Source of the DNA: Tolypocladium sp. Sup5 PDA-1 | Taxonomy: Eukaryota; Ascomycota; Sordariomycetes; Hypocreales; Ophiocordycipitaceae | Length of the DNA stretch: 64,000 nt | Assembly: GCA_000750105.3 (NCBI GenBank) | Contig: JPHH03000078.1 | Span: 1-64,000 of the forward strand | Direction of reading: 5' to 3' | In this document: positions 46,298 to 55,610 of the stretch, piece by piece | How the letters are laid out: each line of letters starts with the position of its first letter | Numbering within the stretch: position 1 is the stretch's first letter | The notes under the pieces: model-generated | Seen by the model: only the letters and a program-made list of their open reading frames with translations | Databases searched by the model: none | What the model was told of the DNA's origin: nothing | Made by a program: the position numbers and the translations under genes

Positions 46298-47077
46298 GGG
46301 GTTAGGAGCAACATACTGCGAGTTACCAAGGACAACGCCGTTAATCGTGCCGGGATAAAGAGCGCTGACTTGAAGGATGTTAGATGCCTCACGCCGCGCG
46401 ATGCTGGACTTGTCTCCAGGGCCTGCAGCTTCGAGGCAAGAAGCGCGCTGTCCCTGAATGTCCTTGCGCTGGTCTTGCGTATCCTTCTCATCCTTTTCCT
46501 TCTTCCAAGTGGCAGCAGTTTCATTCCAAGTAGTCGTTTCATTCCAGGGGTAAATGCATTTAAGAGTATTCTTTGCCGGGTGATAAAGCGTTGGCACACG
46601 GAGAATTTCTTCGTCTGTGATGCCCGTTTCGCGCTTGAGGATGTCGATATTGGCCTTGATGTTCTTGTCGCAGTACTCCTGGATGCCAGTAAAGTTGGCT
46701 CTATTGAGAACGTCGTCAATAGTGTCGGTGGGTAGGCAGTGGTACTGGTCATCGTGAGGAAATTTTGTGCGAGACAGGGCCTGGACTTTTCCATGTCCGG
46801 CCTTTTGCGCTTCTTGGAGGATTTTAAGGCCCGCTAACGGGTCATCGACCATCATGACCCACCCGCGCTGGCTTTTGGCAGGGAGAAACTGCATAAACTC
46901 GTCTGTATGTCCAACCTCAAGCCAGGTCGTATCGATCTCTATAGGGCCTTGCACCTCCTGCGCGTCAAGGAACTTGACCATCTGAGGCTTCACACCATGG
47001 TGTGAGCCCATAATAGCACGGCCCACAGGATACGATTTGCCGTTATACGCATACGGCGGCACGGTCTCTAGGTTCCC
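46290..47077 (-). pseudogene. Protein-arginine deiminase, middle segment, split by hAT
   Basis: The minus strand encodes a PAD-family catalytic domain (PF03068), which converts protein arginine to citrulline. It reads NLETVPPYAYNGKSYPVGRA, then IEIDTTWLEVGHTDEFMQFL (His and Asp of the GH.DEF catalytic motif) and RGWVMMVDDPLAGLKILQEA. It continues with LPTDTIDDVLNRANFTGIQE and ALYPGTINGVVLGNSQYVAP. The segment has no frameshift. It ends at 46290 where the hAT begins, and the remaining 57 or so residues with the catalytic Cys lie 2.9 kb away at 43219-43392. The N-terminal part is absent: at about 47078 the sequence switches to a DUF7924 gene. The gene was therefore already truncated or fused, and then cut by the transposon. 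Confidence 0.9.
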
Positions 47078-48118
47078 CGTGGAGTCTGTGGTATCCCCAA
47101 AGGGAGATTGTCCTGGGCTGAAGGTACGACATGACCGCTAAGCTCATCGCATATCTCCGGTCGGAGCTGTTCAGGACGCGCTCCGTAGTATAGATCCGGG
47201 TTCCCAGGCACAAGCGAACCATCAGTCAAGTGGTCGAGATTCCTAAATGGTATCTGGCCTGCGGCACACTTGGGATCATCCACTTTGCCTTCAATGATCG
47301 GAATGACTCTTGCCACGACCTGCGCCTCTTTGGCAGCATGTTCATCTGCGTCCTGGAACGACTCGAACGCACCCTCAGAGAATTGCGAGGGAGAAAGCGA
47401 GGGCCTGGGTTGTCCGAGGACTTGCTTAATTTCGTCCACATTATCGGGTCGCGGTAGAGCCTTGCCGTCAGGATAGGTATATCGAGCGGGAAAGACTCTA
47501 TAATTGGTCAGGTGTTGTTGAAAGTTACTATCGTACGGTCCCGTGCTCTTTGTTGTGGTCGTGTTTGGGGTCCCGCTGCTCTTGACGGGAGACCGAGAGC
47601 CTCTCTTTCGACGGCCGAGACTTGACTCTCGCGAGCTCATCTTGTATTTCGGCCCTGTGAAATGGTACTGCGAGCGGTCAGCTTTGATAGTGCGCGTACG
47701 GGCACACGCTTACCCCTCTCAAGTCCCTGAGATCTGGGCCACCGTGTGACGCAAAACACCGGATACGTCTCAAAGATGTCGATGAGCAGCTGCGGAGGAA
47801 ATCTTCAGCTGGTTGCTGGTCGCTCGTCGACTCAGACACCCGACGAGCAGCAAGGCGTTGGCTCCGTCTCAGTGTCGAGTTGAGAGGGCGGTCGCCAGTA
47901 CTATCCAACGCTCGTAACGCGTTTTTTGTAACGTGCTGCTTGGATAGGTTCTCCCAGAACCTCCAGGGAGGTAGCTCCGGATGGCTCAGTCTTCGTTTCT
48001 TTGATGGTTGATGCGCCGCGTCAGCGTGTCGCGACGAATGTGAGCACGAGGGACATAAGCGTTTGCGTGAGCCGCGGTCAATCGGTCGATCATATGGTGT
48101 GCTTGGAGACATATGCAT
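47078..48118 (-). pseudogene. DUF7924-type protein, truncated before its C-terminal core
   Basis: Minus strand, ATG 48118. The first block encodes KKRRLSHPELPPWRFWENLS, then RRSQRLAARRVSESTSDQQP and CFASHGGPDLRDLRG. An intron-like gap (GTAAGC..CACAG) follows. The second block runs TKSTGPYDSNFQQHLTNYRV, then QPRPSLSPSQFSEGAFESFQ, HLTDGSLVPGNPDLYYGARP and SGHVVPSAQDNLPLG. Proteins of this kind are widespread, multi-copy and uncharacterised in Pezizomycotina. From memory, members continue with a 'FFLE-(A/V)-KG' segment, a PD-(D/E)xK-like pattern. Here that half is replaced by the PAD sequence. The intron joint as read does not keep frame, so the upstream part may also be damaged. Confidence 0.75.
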
Positions 48119-48689
48119 CGCCGAGAGCGTGTCATGGTCGGTGGTGGGCGAGGTGCAGCGTTTTATGTTTGGTCGCTGGAAATATATTTAGAATGGAAGG
48201 TTACGGACCGTGACGCGACCTTTGGCAACGACGCCGAGGTCGTCCAGCCAAATGCTGATTGGTCGTAGGTGGAACCCCATTTCCCGTCAGCGTACACTGG
48301 CGTCCAACCATCAGTTGGCGCTCCGGAGATCTGAAACACCCCCGCGCTTCGTGATGCGTGAATATGGCACGTCTGGTATAGCCAAAGCCCTCTAGAATCG
48401 TGAACAGCTTCACTGTTTGTAACAATACCCGCCCTCAAACTTCTGCGACTAGCCACTCTGGCCGCAGCGCTTGTGAGACGAGGGCGAGGCTCCACAGCGA
48501 GCCCCGCAGGGGCGCGATCACCCAAGTCGAAGGAGCAGCTGGTGCTCATTGGGCTGGTCGAGGGCAATGCCATCGCCACCCTTCGCCTGCCTGGAGCGCC
48601 GTCCGGACGTTCACCGGTGCATGTGTTACCTAGTCCGTACCGCAAGACATGATCGCTCGTCACTGAAAGCCTCGTCAACGGATCCCATA
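48119..48689. other. Intergenic sequence
   Basis: Upstream region of the DUF7924-type gene on the minus strand and of the beta-lactamase-like remnant on the plus strand. No other feature seen. Confidence 0.35.
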
Positions 48690-49802
48690 CCAGGCTATAC
48701 TCGAGGTCCATGAATGCTCCCAGGCACGACCTGTATAGGGTCGCCTCGTCGACGACGAGGCGCTCGGTGAGCGCACCTTGCTGTCGGGCGAGAAGCGCCT
48801 GCAGCGGCTCGACGACGTGCTGTACCTGGCCTCGGCCACCAAGTTGATCACCACTATCGCCGCCCTGCAGTGCGTCGAAGGGGGCCTGCTGACCGGCGAC
48901 CTGTCGTCCGTTGCGCCCGAGCTCGCTGCCAAGGTCATCACCGACTTTTCCGACGAAGGCGAAACGCCTCTGCCCAAGCCGCCGGCCGGCCCCATTACGC
49001 TCGAGATGCTGCTCACGCACAGCTCCGGCGTCAGCTACGACTTTTTGGACCCGCCCGTCGCCGAGTAGTTCGCCCCTCTGCGGCAAGGAGGCGAGTGCCG
49101 ACGGTCGAGGAGGCGGTCCAGCTACCCGTTCGGTGTCCAGCCTGGCGGCCCGCTTGGTGGAGCGGGTGACGGGCCGTACGTTAGGCGAGCGCATACAGCA
49201 GCGCATCTTCGATCCGCTCGGAATCGCCGACGCCCAGTTCTACGCGGTCACGCGTGAGGACTTGCGCGCCCGCCTCATTGACCTTAACAAGCACGAACCC
49301 AACGGCCTCGGCCGCACCGTGCTCGGCGGCGGCGGCGACGACATGAACAAGCGCAGTCGCGGAGACGCGGAGACTTTGACGGCCACGGCCTGTTCATGCC
49401 GGGCGCCGACTTCGTCAAGATTCTGCGCTCGCTGCTGGCCAGCGACGGTAAGCTGCTCAAACCCGCCACCGTCAACAACGTGTTCCAGCACCGCCTCAGC
49501 CCCAAAGCGACCGCGGGGCACCAGGCCGCGCTGGCCAGCCCCATGGGCGTCTTCTTCCGCATGGGTACTGACCTCGAAACGAAGATGGGCCACGGCTGGT
49601 ACGGCGAGCGTACGCTGACCTAGGGCGGCAGCATAACGCTCACCTGGTTCATCGATCGTAGCAACGGCCTGTGCGGCGTCGGCGCCGTCCAGGCCACGCT
49701 GCCGGTCGACGGCGACGCCATGGCCGCACTGAAACAGACCTTTCACCGCGACCTTCCACCGCGACGTCTACCGCAAGTACGCCGCGTGGAAGGAGCAGTA
49801 GC
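48690..49802 (+). pseudogene. Serine beta-lactamase-like (class C/esterase family) pseudogene
   Basis: The plus strand encodes a PF00144-type serine hydrolase in three frames. Frame one (48778-49068) has VLYLASATKLITTIAALQCV, whose S-A-T-K is the SxxK nucleophile motif, and ITLEMLLTHSSGVSYDFLDP. A shift near 49060-49080 leads to RVTGRTLGERIQQRIFDPLG, and another near 49370 to FVKILRSLLASDGKLLKPAT and GHGWYGERTLT. There TAG (49621-49623) replaces an expected Trp codon (TGG). The frame then continues GGSITLTWFIDRSNGLCGVG. A last shift puts the natural end, RDVYRKYAAWKEQ, before TAG at 49802. At least three frameshifts and one nonsense codon make it non-functional. Related fungal proteins are esterases or acyltransferases, not true antibiotic lactamases. 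Confidence 0.88.
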
Positions 49803-49889
49803 ATGCTATAAAGGTAGATATAAAGGACCCTATCTTGACCGGCGAGAACGTCGTCTAAGGCGGGGAGGTCAAGGTTTAGTTTCTCAGCT

Positions 49890-50290
49890 GGTCTGTGTGA
49901 CGGTTTGGGGTTCCCAAGGGATAAACCGGCAGGTTTATGTTGGCAGGTGAGGTCAGAGCGTAGCACTGGGCTGGTCGTGTCACGATGGTAATAGATCGGA
50001 TGTCCCGGACAGTAGATCGTAACCAAAGAGTGTTATTGAAAGCTGGCTAGGTATCTATGCTATGGTGAGGAAATTGGGGGTGCCTATATACTGGAGTGTT
50101 CACTCGTGGTTCACCGACCACCGAGTGAACTCTTGTATGCTGTTCACCTGGTGTTCACTGATCCCCGAGTGAACACCGTACACCATGGTCCTCATTGGCC
50201 CATCGTTCCGACCATTGTTCCGTGCAGCCCACATGGCGCCTGCACAGCCGGCCCATCCCGTGGCCCGTCATCCTGGGTCGTAACAGTCTG
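49890..50290 (+). repeat. LTR-like dispersed repeat, copy 2
   Basis: Collinear with 40290-40715: GGTTCCCAAGGGATAAA, AGGTTTATGTTGGCAGG, GCTGGCTAGGTATCTATGCT, GAGGAAATTGGGG, CTATATA and GCACAGCCGGCCC. Copy 2 also carries internal GTTCAC/GTGAAC units between 50096 and 50180. Non-coding; probably a solo LTR. Confidence 0.65.
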
Positions 50291-50504
50291 CCTAGCCTTA
50301 CGTGAGGAGGATGGTGCTCGACCCTCGTCAAGGCATGCATTGAGACGCGTGCTCGAGCCGACCATGGACTCGACACCACTTGACGCAAGGGCGGTCGCGG
50401 CTCACATTGGGAAGTGAGATTCTGCGCTTTCAGGCCATTCGTGAGGCTGTCGCCGGCACGTGGTTGGGCTGTGCAGTGCGGGTTGATGACTGGGAGTTGA
50501 CGAG

Positions 50505-50675
50505 CCGCTGGGTTGGAGTGGCTGGCCTAGCTGCTAGCAGCGGGGGAGCTAGTCCAAAGCCTGTGGTATCTTGCTGACCAACTGGTGTGGCGTCCAATAA
50601 ATTTGAAGAAAGCTTTGTTGGGAAAGGGACGCGTGGACAAAGCTTGCTCGTGCCGCTTGATCCAGCAAATGGCCG
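50505..50675 (-). repeat. Dispersed repeat, copy 2
   Basis: Inverted partner of 6362-6530, about 80-90 percent alike by eye, with a deletion of about 23 bases relative to copy 1. It lies right after the LTR-like repeat, so the two may belong to one composite insertion. Confidence 0.8.
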
Positions 50676-51177
50676 CAGGTTTGAAGTCCGCAAAACTTTC
50701 TTTTGATGCTCTGTCCATGAGACATTACGTCGATCACTGACCCAGTGACGCGTACAGTCAGCCCAGCAGCGACCATTGCTGCGTCCGACTGGCGTCGAAC
50801 CCTCTCGCACCGCCCCGCCAGCACCCAAACTCCCTCTTTCCTCAACATCAAGTAGATCCCTTTTCCGTTCGATTCCTGTCTTATGTATTGTCCGTTCGCT
50901 GAAGCCAGTGTTGCGCCGTACACCCTCCGGGATTAGACCTCGTCGAAACGACTCTTGGCTATTTTCGTCTGTGGAACGCTTGGCGTGCAACTTGCCGGCT
51001 ATCTAAGAGCAGTCGCGTACGAGGCCGGGGAAAACAGCAATCTCATATATTCTAGCTGGGCCGCCCTAGGTTCCTGCGTACAGTGTCTCTGAACTCAAGC
51101 ACCTCGATTCACAGCGGTCTGCCGATCCTACATTATACTTCAGACAACCATTTTTATTCATCACCAAAGAGAGAGCC
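50676..51177. other. Intergenic sequence
   Basis: No gene recognised. The right end is presumably the promoter of the secreted-protein gene at 51178. Confidence 0.35.
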
Positions 51178-51651
51178 ATGAAGGTGCTGTACCTTGTACT
51201 TGGCCTGGGGCTTGCTGCAGTCGGCCTCGCAGCCCCTTCAACAGCGCCCTATCCCATCATCACGACAGTGGGTGACATTCCCTTGGCAAGATCTCAAGTC
51301 GTTCGAGTCGGCGTCACCTCCACGAACACACCGCCTCCCCCTCGTACTCTCGCTGCGAAAATTTCCAAATATGCTTCTGATGCCCTGGGGCTGTTAAAGC
51401 TCCCCGAGTCTCCCATCTTCGTCTTCGACGAAAATAGGGCTGAAGTCATAGCTGATCCGAATGGCGATCTGGTTGCCATGAGCTATGAAAGAAAGGCCAA
51501 TGCAATGGTCCGGAACAAGTTGGCGGAAATCCTCCATCCGTATCCGACGCTGAGGCTGAGGGACGGACTGCCATTTATCATCCTGACCCTCTCCCTGTCA
51601 GCGGTAGTTGCCTGTTCATGGCTACGAAAGTTAGTACCCATCTCCTTCTGA
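51178..51651 (+). CDS. Small secreted or membrane-anchored protein, unknown function
   Basis: The frame of 157 codons from ATG 51178 begins with a clear signal peptide (MKVLYLVLGLGLAAVGLAAP, cleavage near residue 19). The mature part is unremarkable (RTLAAKISKYASDALGLLKL). The C-terminus has a hydrophobic segment (LPFIILTLSLSAVVACSWLR), so the product may be membrane-anchored or the end may read into an intron. No domain is recognised and there are few Cys residues. Confidence 0.6.
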   Translation: MKVLYLVLGLGLAAVGLAAPSTAPYPIITTVGDIPLARSQVVRVGVTSTNTPPPPRTLAAKISKYASDALGLLKLPESPIFVFDENRAEVIADPNGDLVAMSYERKANAMVRNKLAEILHPYPTLRLRDGLPFIILTLSLSAVVACSWLRKLVPISF

Positions 51652-51814
51652 ACCAGTTCCTAGCCACCGTTTCTCAAGTTTCGCTAACCCGGATTGACGC
51701 CAGATCTGTATCAAAGCGTGGATTTGCCGCAACTTTTGATTCTGCTTTGGTGGAAAAGGGGGTTCAGTTCTCCTGAACAGTAGGTGTTACCGGGGGGTCG
51801 GCAGATCCCTTGGG

Positions 51815-52720
51815 AGTCGGGCATCACAGTGTGACGCCGTTGAACCGTAACCGATGGAATTTGAATGTCGAAGCCACGCTGTCTTTCTAGAGACAAAGAA
51901 ATGTCCCGATGCGGGTCTTCATTTCAGAACGCAATTGGATAGACGGTCAACCAACAGAGGAGGCGGCCCTGATGAATGTTGAGCTATGGGGATGATAGCG
52001 GTATCTCAGTCCCCGCCGTCTTCATGTTCGTTCCGGGGATGCCCGTCGTTGTAAACCAGAACACGCATCAAGACCTGAAGCTTGTCAATGGAGCCAGTTA
52101 CACGGCGTTGGACGTCATCCTGGACAAGGCCTAACCGGGTTATCGGATATCGGCCGACGCCATACTCCACTTCGGGCCGCCCGCCGGGATCGTGCTGGCA
52201 GGGGAGATAACGGAAGACTTCAACTTTGTGGGTATGCCGCAGAAACCATCCTGCTTACGCCCATGCCGACGAAAATGAAACGCCAGAGGAAGCGACCAAG
52301 GCAAGAACTGGATGTCACGCTCAGGGGACTGCCGTGCACGGCTGCCTTCGCTTGTACGGACTATAAAGTCCCAGGCAGAACCTTGGAGAGAGTGGCGCTG
52401 GAACTGCGAGGGACAAGAACGATGACGGTAAACGGCGAGGCAGTGCCAGGGCCATGGGATCCATACAGCGCTTGTACGTGCAGTTATCGCAATGCCCATC
52501 GCTGGATGGCATCAAGCCCCTTTCCAAAGCGCGAGAGAGGCTTCGTAGACAATAGGGTGCCGGACAATATGATCGCTGCAGAGGATAGGCTGGAAGAGCT
52601 GAGCAACGCGGCGGTCAGAGTGGCAGAGACTTGGGATTGGATTAATGGGTACAGGAGAGGCAAGCCGGTCGCGGCTTGCGCAAAAGAGCCTTGAGGAGCG
52701 AAGTCGGCTATGGCAATGTC
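51815..52720 (+). pseudogene. Helitron/Pif1-like helicase, C-terminal remnant
   Basis: The plus strand reads VTPLNRNRWNLNVEATLSF, a stop, then VFISERNWIDGQPTEEAALM and FVPGMPVVVNQNTHQDLKLV. It continues with NGASYTALDVILDKA, a TAA, then ISADAILHFGPPAGIVLAGE. After a shift near 52245 comes LPCTAAFACTDYKVPGRTLE, which corresponds to the last Pif1-type helicase motif (T.YK.QGRT), and VALELRGTRTMTVNGEAVPG. A further shift precedes FVDNRVPDNMIAAEDRLEEL and ETWDWINGYRRGK. It is the C-terminal end of a Helitron helicase with at least two stops and two frameshifts. The N-terminal Rep and Walker motifs are absent here. Confidence 0.85.
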
Positions 52721-52868
52721 TGTTGCAGGTAGGCTTATAGGGAGATTGGGCAGCATCGTTTTCTTGTCGACAGCCCTCAGCAGTATTACACCGCATCGTC
52801 AACGTGCCCCGGAGCAAAGTGCCCCAGAGCAAACTGACCGGATCGCATCATTTAGAAGTTTTTTCCTT

Positions 52869-53696
52869 TTAATGACTTGCCCTAGATTGTTCCCGTTGTG
52901 AATGCTCCTGCTGTAAATGCTGCTGCTGAGCGAATGCCTGCTCAATTCTCGCGTTGCACTTTTGAACCATGGAGAAGAGGCCGGACGAGTGGAAATGAAC
53001 GATCGGCATAATACGCAATAACACGTCGTCGGTTAATTTTTGGTAATATTCTAGTTCGCATGTCAATTGCCGAATTTCCTCGCTGAGCTCGGCAATGCGC
53101 TCCTGCGGCGAGAAGGTGCCCTGTTTTGGCGGCAACGCTTTGAGTTGTACGATGCTTGTATCGCCGCCGAGGGCTCGAATTTCGAAGTCAATTGGTCCTC
53201 CGGACGGAGGTCTGTCCCTGTCTAGACAGCGTGAAATGCGGTTTCTGAGATTCAGGCCCTTCATTGTGACGTTAGACAGCGAATGAAGGGAACGCGGAGG
53301 CAATCGGCGAGGGATAGTTCGAAAGTTGTACTGCAGTCCTTGCGAGATAAATGCATGATCTTCAACTTCGTATGTCCAGAACTGAACATTCAAAACGTAG
53401 TAGATCTGGATATTCGTCAGCTTGAAGGCGCGTACAAGGGATATGTGATGTCTTGTTGCCAGACACCGATAGTGGCTTCGGGGGCCTCGATGGGTCCTTG
53501 CAACTGATGAGCGCATATCACAATAGCAAATCTGGAACTCGCCATTCGTTCTGATGAACCCACTTGGTCGTGAACGAACTGCTTTACCTCCTGAGCTATG
53601 TGGCGGCGGAGCCTTGTGTTCGATTGTCGAGGTCGGCCGTGCGTGTTGTCGAGAGTCCAATACCATGGGGCATGACAAGCTCTTCAAAGCCCTCAT
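52869..53696 (-). CDS. Coiled-coil protein of unknown function
   Basis: Minus-strand frame of 275 codons, ATG 53696 to TAA 52869. The first 100 or so residues are poor in structure and may not be translated. From about residue 145 the sequence looks conserved: DFEIRALGGDTSIVQLKALP, then ERIAELSEEIRQLTCELEYY (heptad coiled coil), DDVLLRIMPIVHFHSSGLF and MVQKCNARIEQAFAQQQHLQ, ending Gln-rich. I do not recognise the family. A better start could be an internal Met such as the one in NVTMKGLNLRNRI. Confidence 0.6.
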   Translation of the reverse strand: MRALKSLSCPMVLDSRQHARPTSTIEHKAPPPHSSGGKAVRSRPSGFIRTNGEFQICYCDMRSSVARTHRGPRSHYRCLATRHHISLVRAFKLTNIQIYYVLNVQFWTYEVEDHAFISQGLQYNFRTIPRRLPPRSLHSLSNVTMKGLNLRNRISRCLDRDRPPSGGPIDFEIRALGGDTSIVQLKALPPKQGTFSPQERIAELSEEIRQLTCELEYYQKLTDDVLLRIMPIVHFHSSGLFSMVQKCNARIEQAFAQQQHLQQEHSQREQSRASH

Positions 53697-53892
53697 TCAG
53701 GGTTGCAATGGTCACGGCAATAAACCAGTCCTAGGAGCGCCTCCAGCCAATCTACAGGCACCCGTGACGAGGCCCAACCACCCTGGGAGTACTCTTTGTG
53801 CGCCAGACTTGACGTAATGTTTCCTCACATCCGAAAATGCATAGCATGTTGAATGCCACTTGCATACCACCAAGGTCAATCTTAGCCGTCAA

Positions 53893-54800
53893 TCACCCGG
53901 AGCTAGCTACCTCATCTATGCGCCTCTGGGCGTCTGCATCACTGACGCCGCTCCGGCATGTGAAGGTCGATGACTGGCGCTGTCTACGTATCCTCCCCAT
54001 CATCCTGGCTGTCTTCGGAAGCTGCCGCTCGATTTCCCACGTGGGGCGATGATAGAAGTAGTACTGTCGATATTATTGTCGAAGGGCCTTCTCGCGCTGT
54101 GACCGCTTGGTCCGGATTGTCTTTGTGAGTTGTCGTATCTCTCTTCATGTTCAGAACCTCGAATCCGGTATTTGCCTTTCTTGAGCTATTCCTTCCGCTC
54201 CTCCAGTTCCATGATTTCGGGATCAGCGGGCATGTTCCGCCATACCTCGTCGGGCACCATATCTTGCCTCGCTTGTGGGTCACGCGTCAAGCTCATATGT
54301 GTGAACGAGTCGATGAGACCATCCTCGGTCGGCTCGTCGGCGACTACTCTCTCGAGGTGGAACTCGACCTTTTCGTTGATGTATGCACTGTTGAATGCTG
54401 CCCATTTCGGATCGTGGCGCATCATCTGGTCGCGGACAGCATCAGGCGCATTCCCTGCAGACGGTATCTTTGCATCGGTACTTCGTCCGTATATGCCAGG
54501 GCGGTGAGATACATACCATTGGCGGCGCTGGCGGCTCCTCTGCGAAATGCCTTCGGTCCGAGCGCCTTCTCAAACCCCGCGTCGAGAGTCTGTCGCTCCA
54601 TGTCGTCGTTCAGCCTGTGGTAAGGGAGAGGCTTCTCTCCGGAAACCGTTGAGCCGTCGAATCCGCGGAACACGGGTCGTTCAACCACTCCTCTTTCCAA
54701 CGCAGCGGCGTGCACTGGCCCGGCCCACGGTTCCGGAGCCGAAAGACACTCGATGCACTCGTCAAGCTTGGGCATCAAGCGCTTGGTCGCTGATGGCAAG
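53893..54800 (-). pseudogene. DUF3435 tyrosine-recombinase (captain-like) remnant
   Basis: Minus strand. The catalytic C-terminal half of a DUF3435 (PF11917) protein reads RGVVERPVFRGFDGSTVSGE, then DDMERQTLDAGFEKALGPKA and FRRGAASAANG. A well-formed 62-base intron follows (54455-54516, GTATGT..CTGCAG). Splicing it gives NAPDAVRDQMMRHDPKW and FNSAYINEKVEFHLERV, with the Arg, His and Tyr expected of a tyrosine recombinase. The frame continues with DEVWRNMPADPEIMELEERK to a TAG (54186-54188) where Gln is expected, then LKKGKYRIRGSEHEE. After one more shift come YYFYHRPTWEIERQL and a stop at 53893. The N-terminal half was not found. DUF3435 includes the captains that mobilise Starship elements, but not all members do so. 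Confidence 0.82.
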
Positions 54801-54992
54801 ACTAACGGTGACCGTGATGATACAAAACAGGAGTCTTCTCGTACCAGTGAAGAAGATAGTTCTGCTAGATGTCAGTCTCTTGCTAGTAGGGCCAAGGAAG
54901 GAGCAGGCTAGTACGGACGGTTTAGGCTTCCTTTCTACATCTTCGGGGGACAACTCGGCGTGTCAATGGTTGCTGAAGACGGGACAGATTTT

Positions 54993-55610
54993 TTACATTC
55001 TCATCAGCTTTACAGCAAGTGCGCGACTCTGACCATCATTCTGCCGTGATTGTACCTCGAACTCCAACTTTGCGACGAGAGGGAAAAGTTGCCCAGCATC
55101 GAGAAGCGATCCATCAGTACTGACCTCCCTGCGATAAGAGAGGGGGCTAAAAGTTACGCAAGTACAGTCGTGGAGGTTACTACCGTCTGCGTTCCCGTTT
55201 TCCCCGTTCGCCTCGTTCTCCTCCATCACCCCGTTTGCCCCGTTTTCCACGTCTAGCATCAGCATTGGCTCCTCGAGCAAGCAGGGCCGCGACAAATCGA
55301 TGATATCCAAGTGAGCAAGCCGTAGTCAAGATCAATCAGATCAAGGACCTTAAGAAGCTGAGACTCGAGATGCTCATGAGAGGCATGGTTCAAGGCAAGG
55401 TCACCAGCTCTCGGGTTAGCGAATAGGCCACCGGCAGACCAACCCCAACTTCCGTCATTCAGGATTCTCCGTGCCAAGTCACTAGCGTCGACCATCTGGC
55501 CATACGTCTTGTGGCCCAGCACCGACAGCGCCGTTCGGATAAGCTTATCCTCGTTGTCGTCAATGCACTTGAAGATAGCAGACTCCTTGGCCATCGGGAA
55601 GCTTTGAGCG
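54993..55610 (-). pseudogene. Unrecognised coding remnant
   Basis: A minus-strand frame (55259-55594) reads AKESAIFKCIDDNEDKLIRT, then MVDASDLARRILNDGSWGWS and NHASHEHLESQLLKVLDLID. A one-base shift near 55310 leads to LAHLDIIDLSRPCLLEEPML and an Asn/Gly/Glu-rich tail (ENGANGVMEENEANGENGNA). The composition is protein-like and the two pieces look contiguous. No family is recognised; an ankyrin-like helical repeat protein is possible. Confidence 0.45.

Noticed and set aside
48163..49206. A 347-codon minus-strand frame
   Set aside because: It is the antisense shadow of the GC-rich beta-lactamase-like remnant, whose plus-strand frames carry the SxxK and other family motifs.
50860..50900. Possible tRNA T-arm (GTTCGATTCC)
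   Set aside because: No acceptor or anticodon arms could be folded around it.
53893..54800. A complete Starship element
   Set aside because: Only half of a broken captain-like gene is visible, with no borders, target site or recognisable cargo order in the window.
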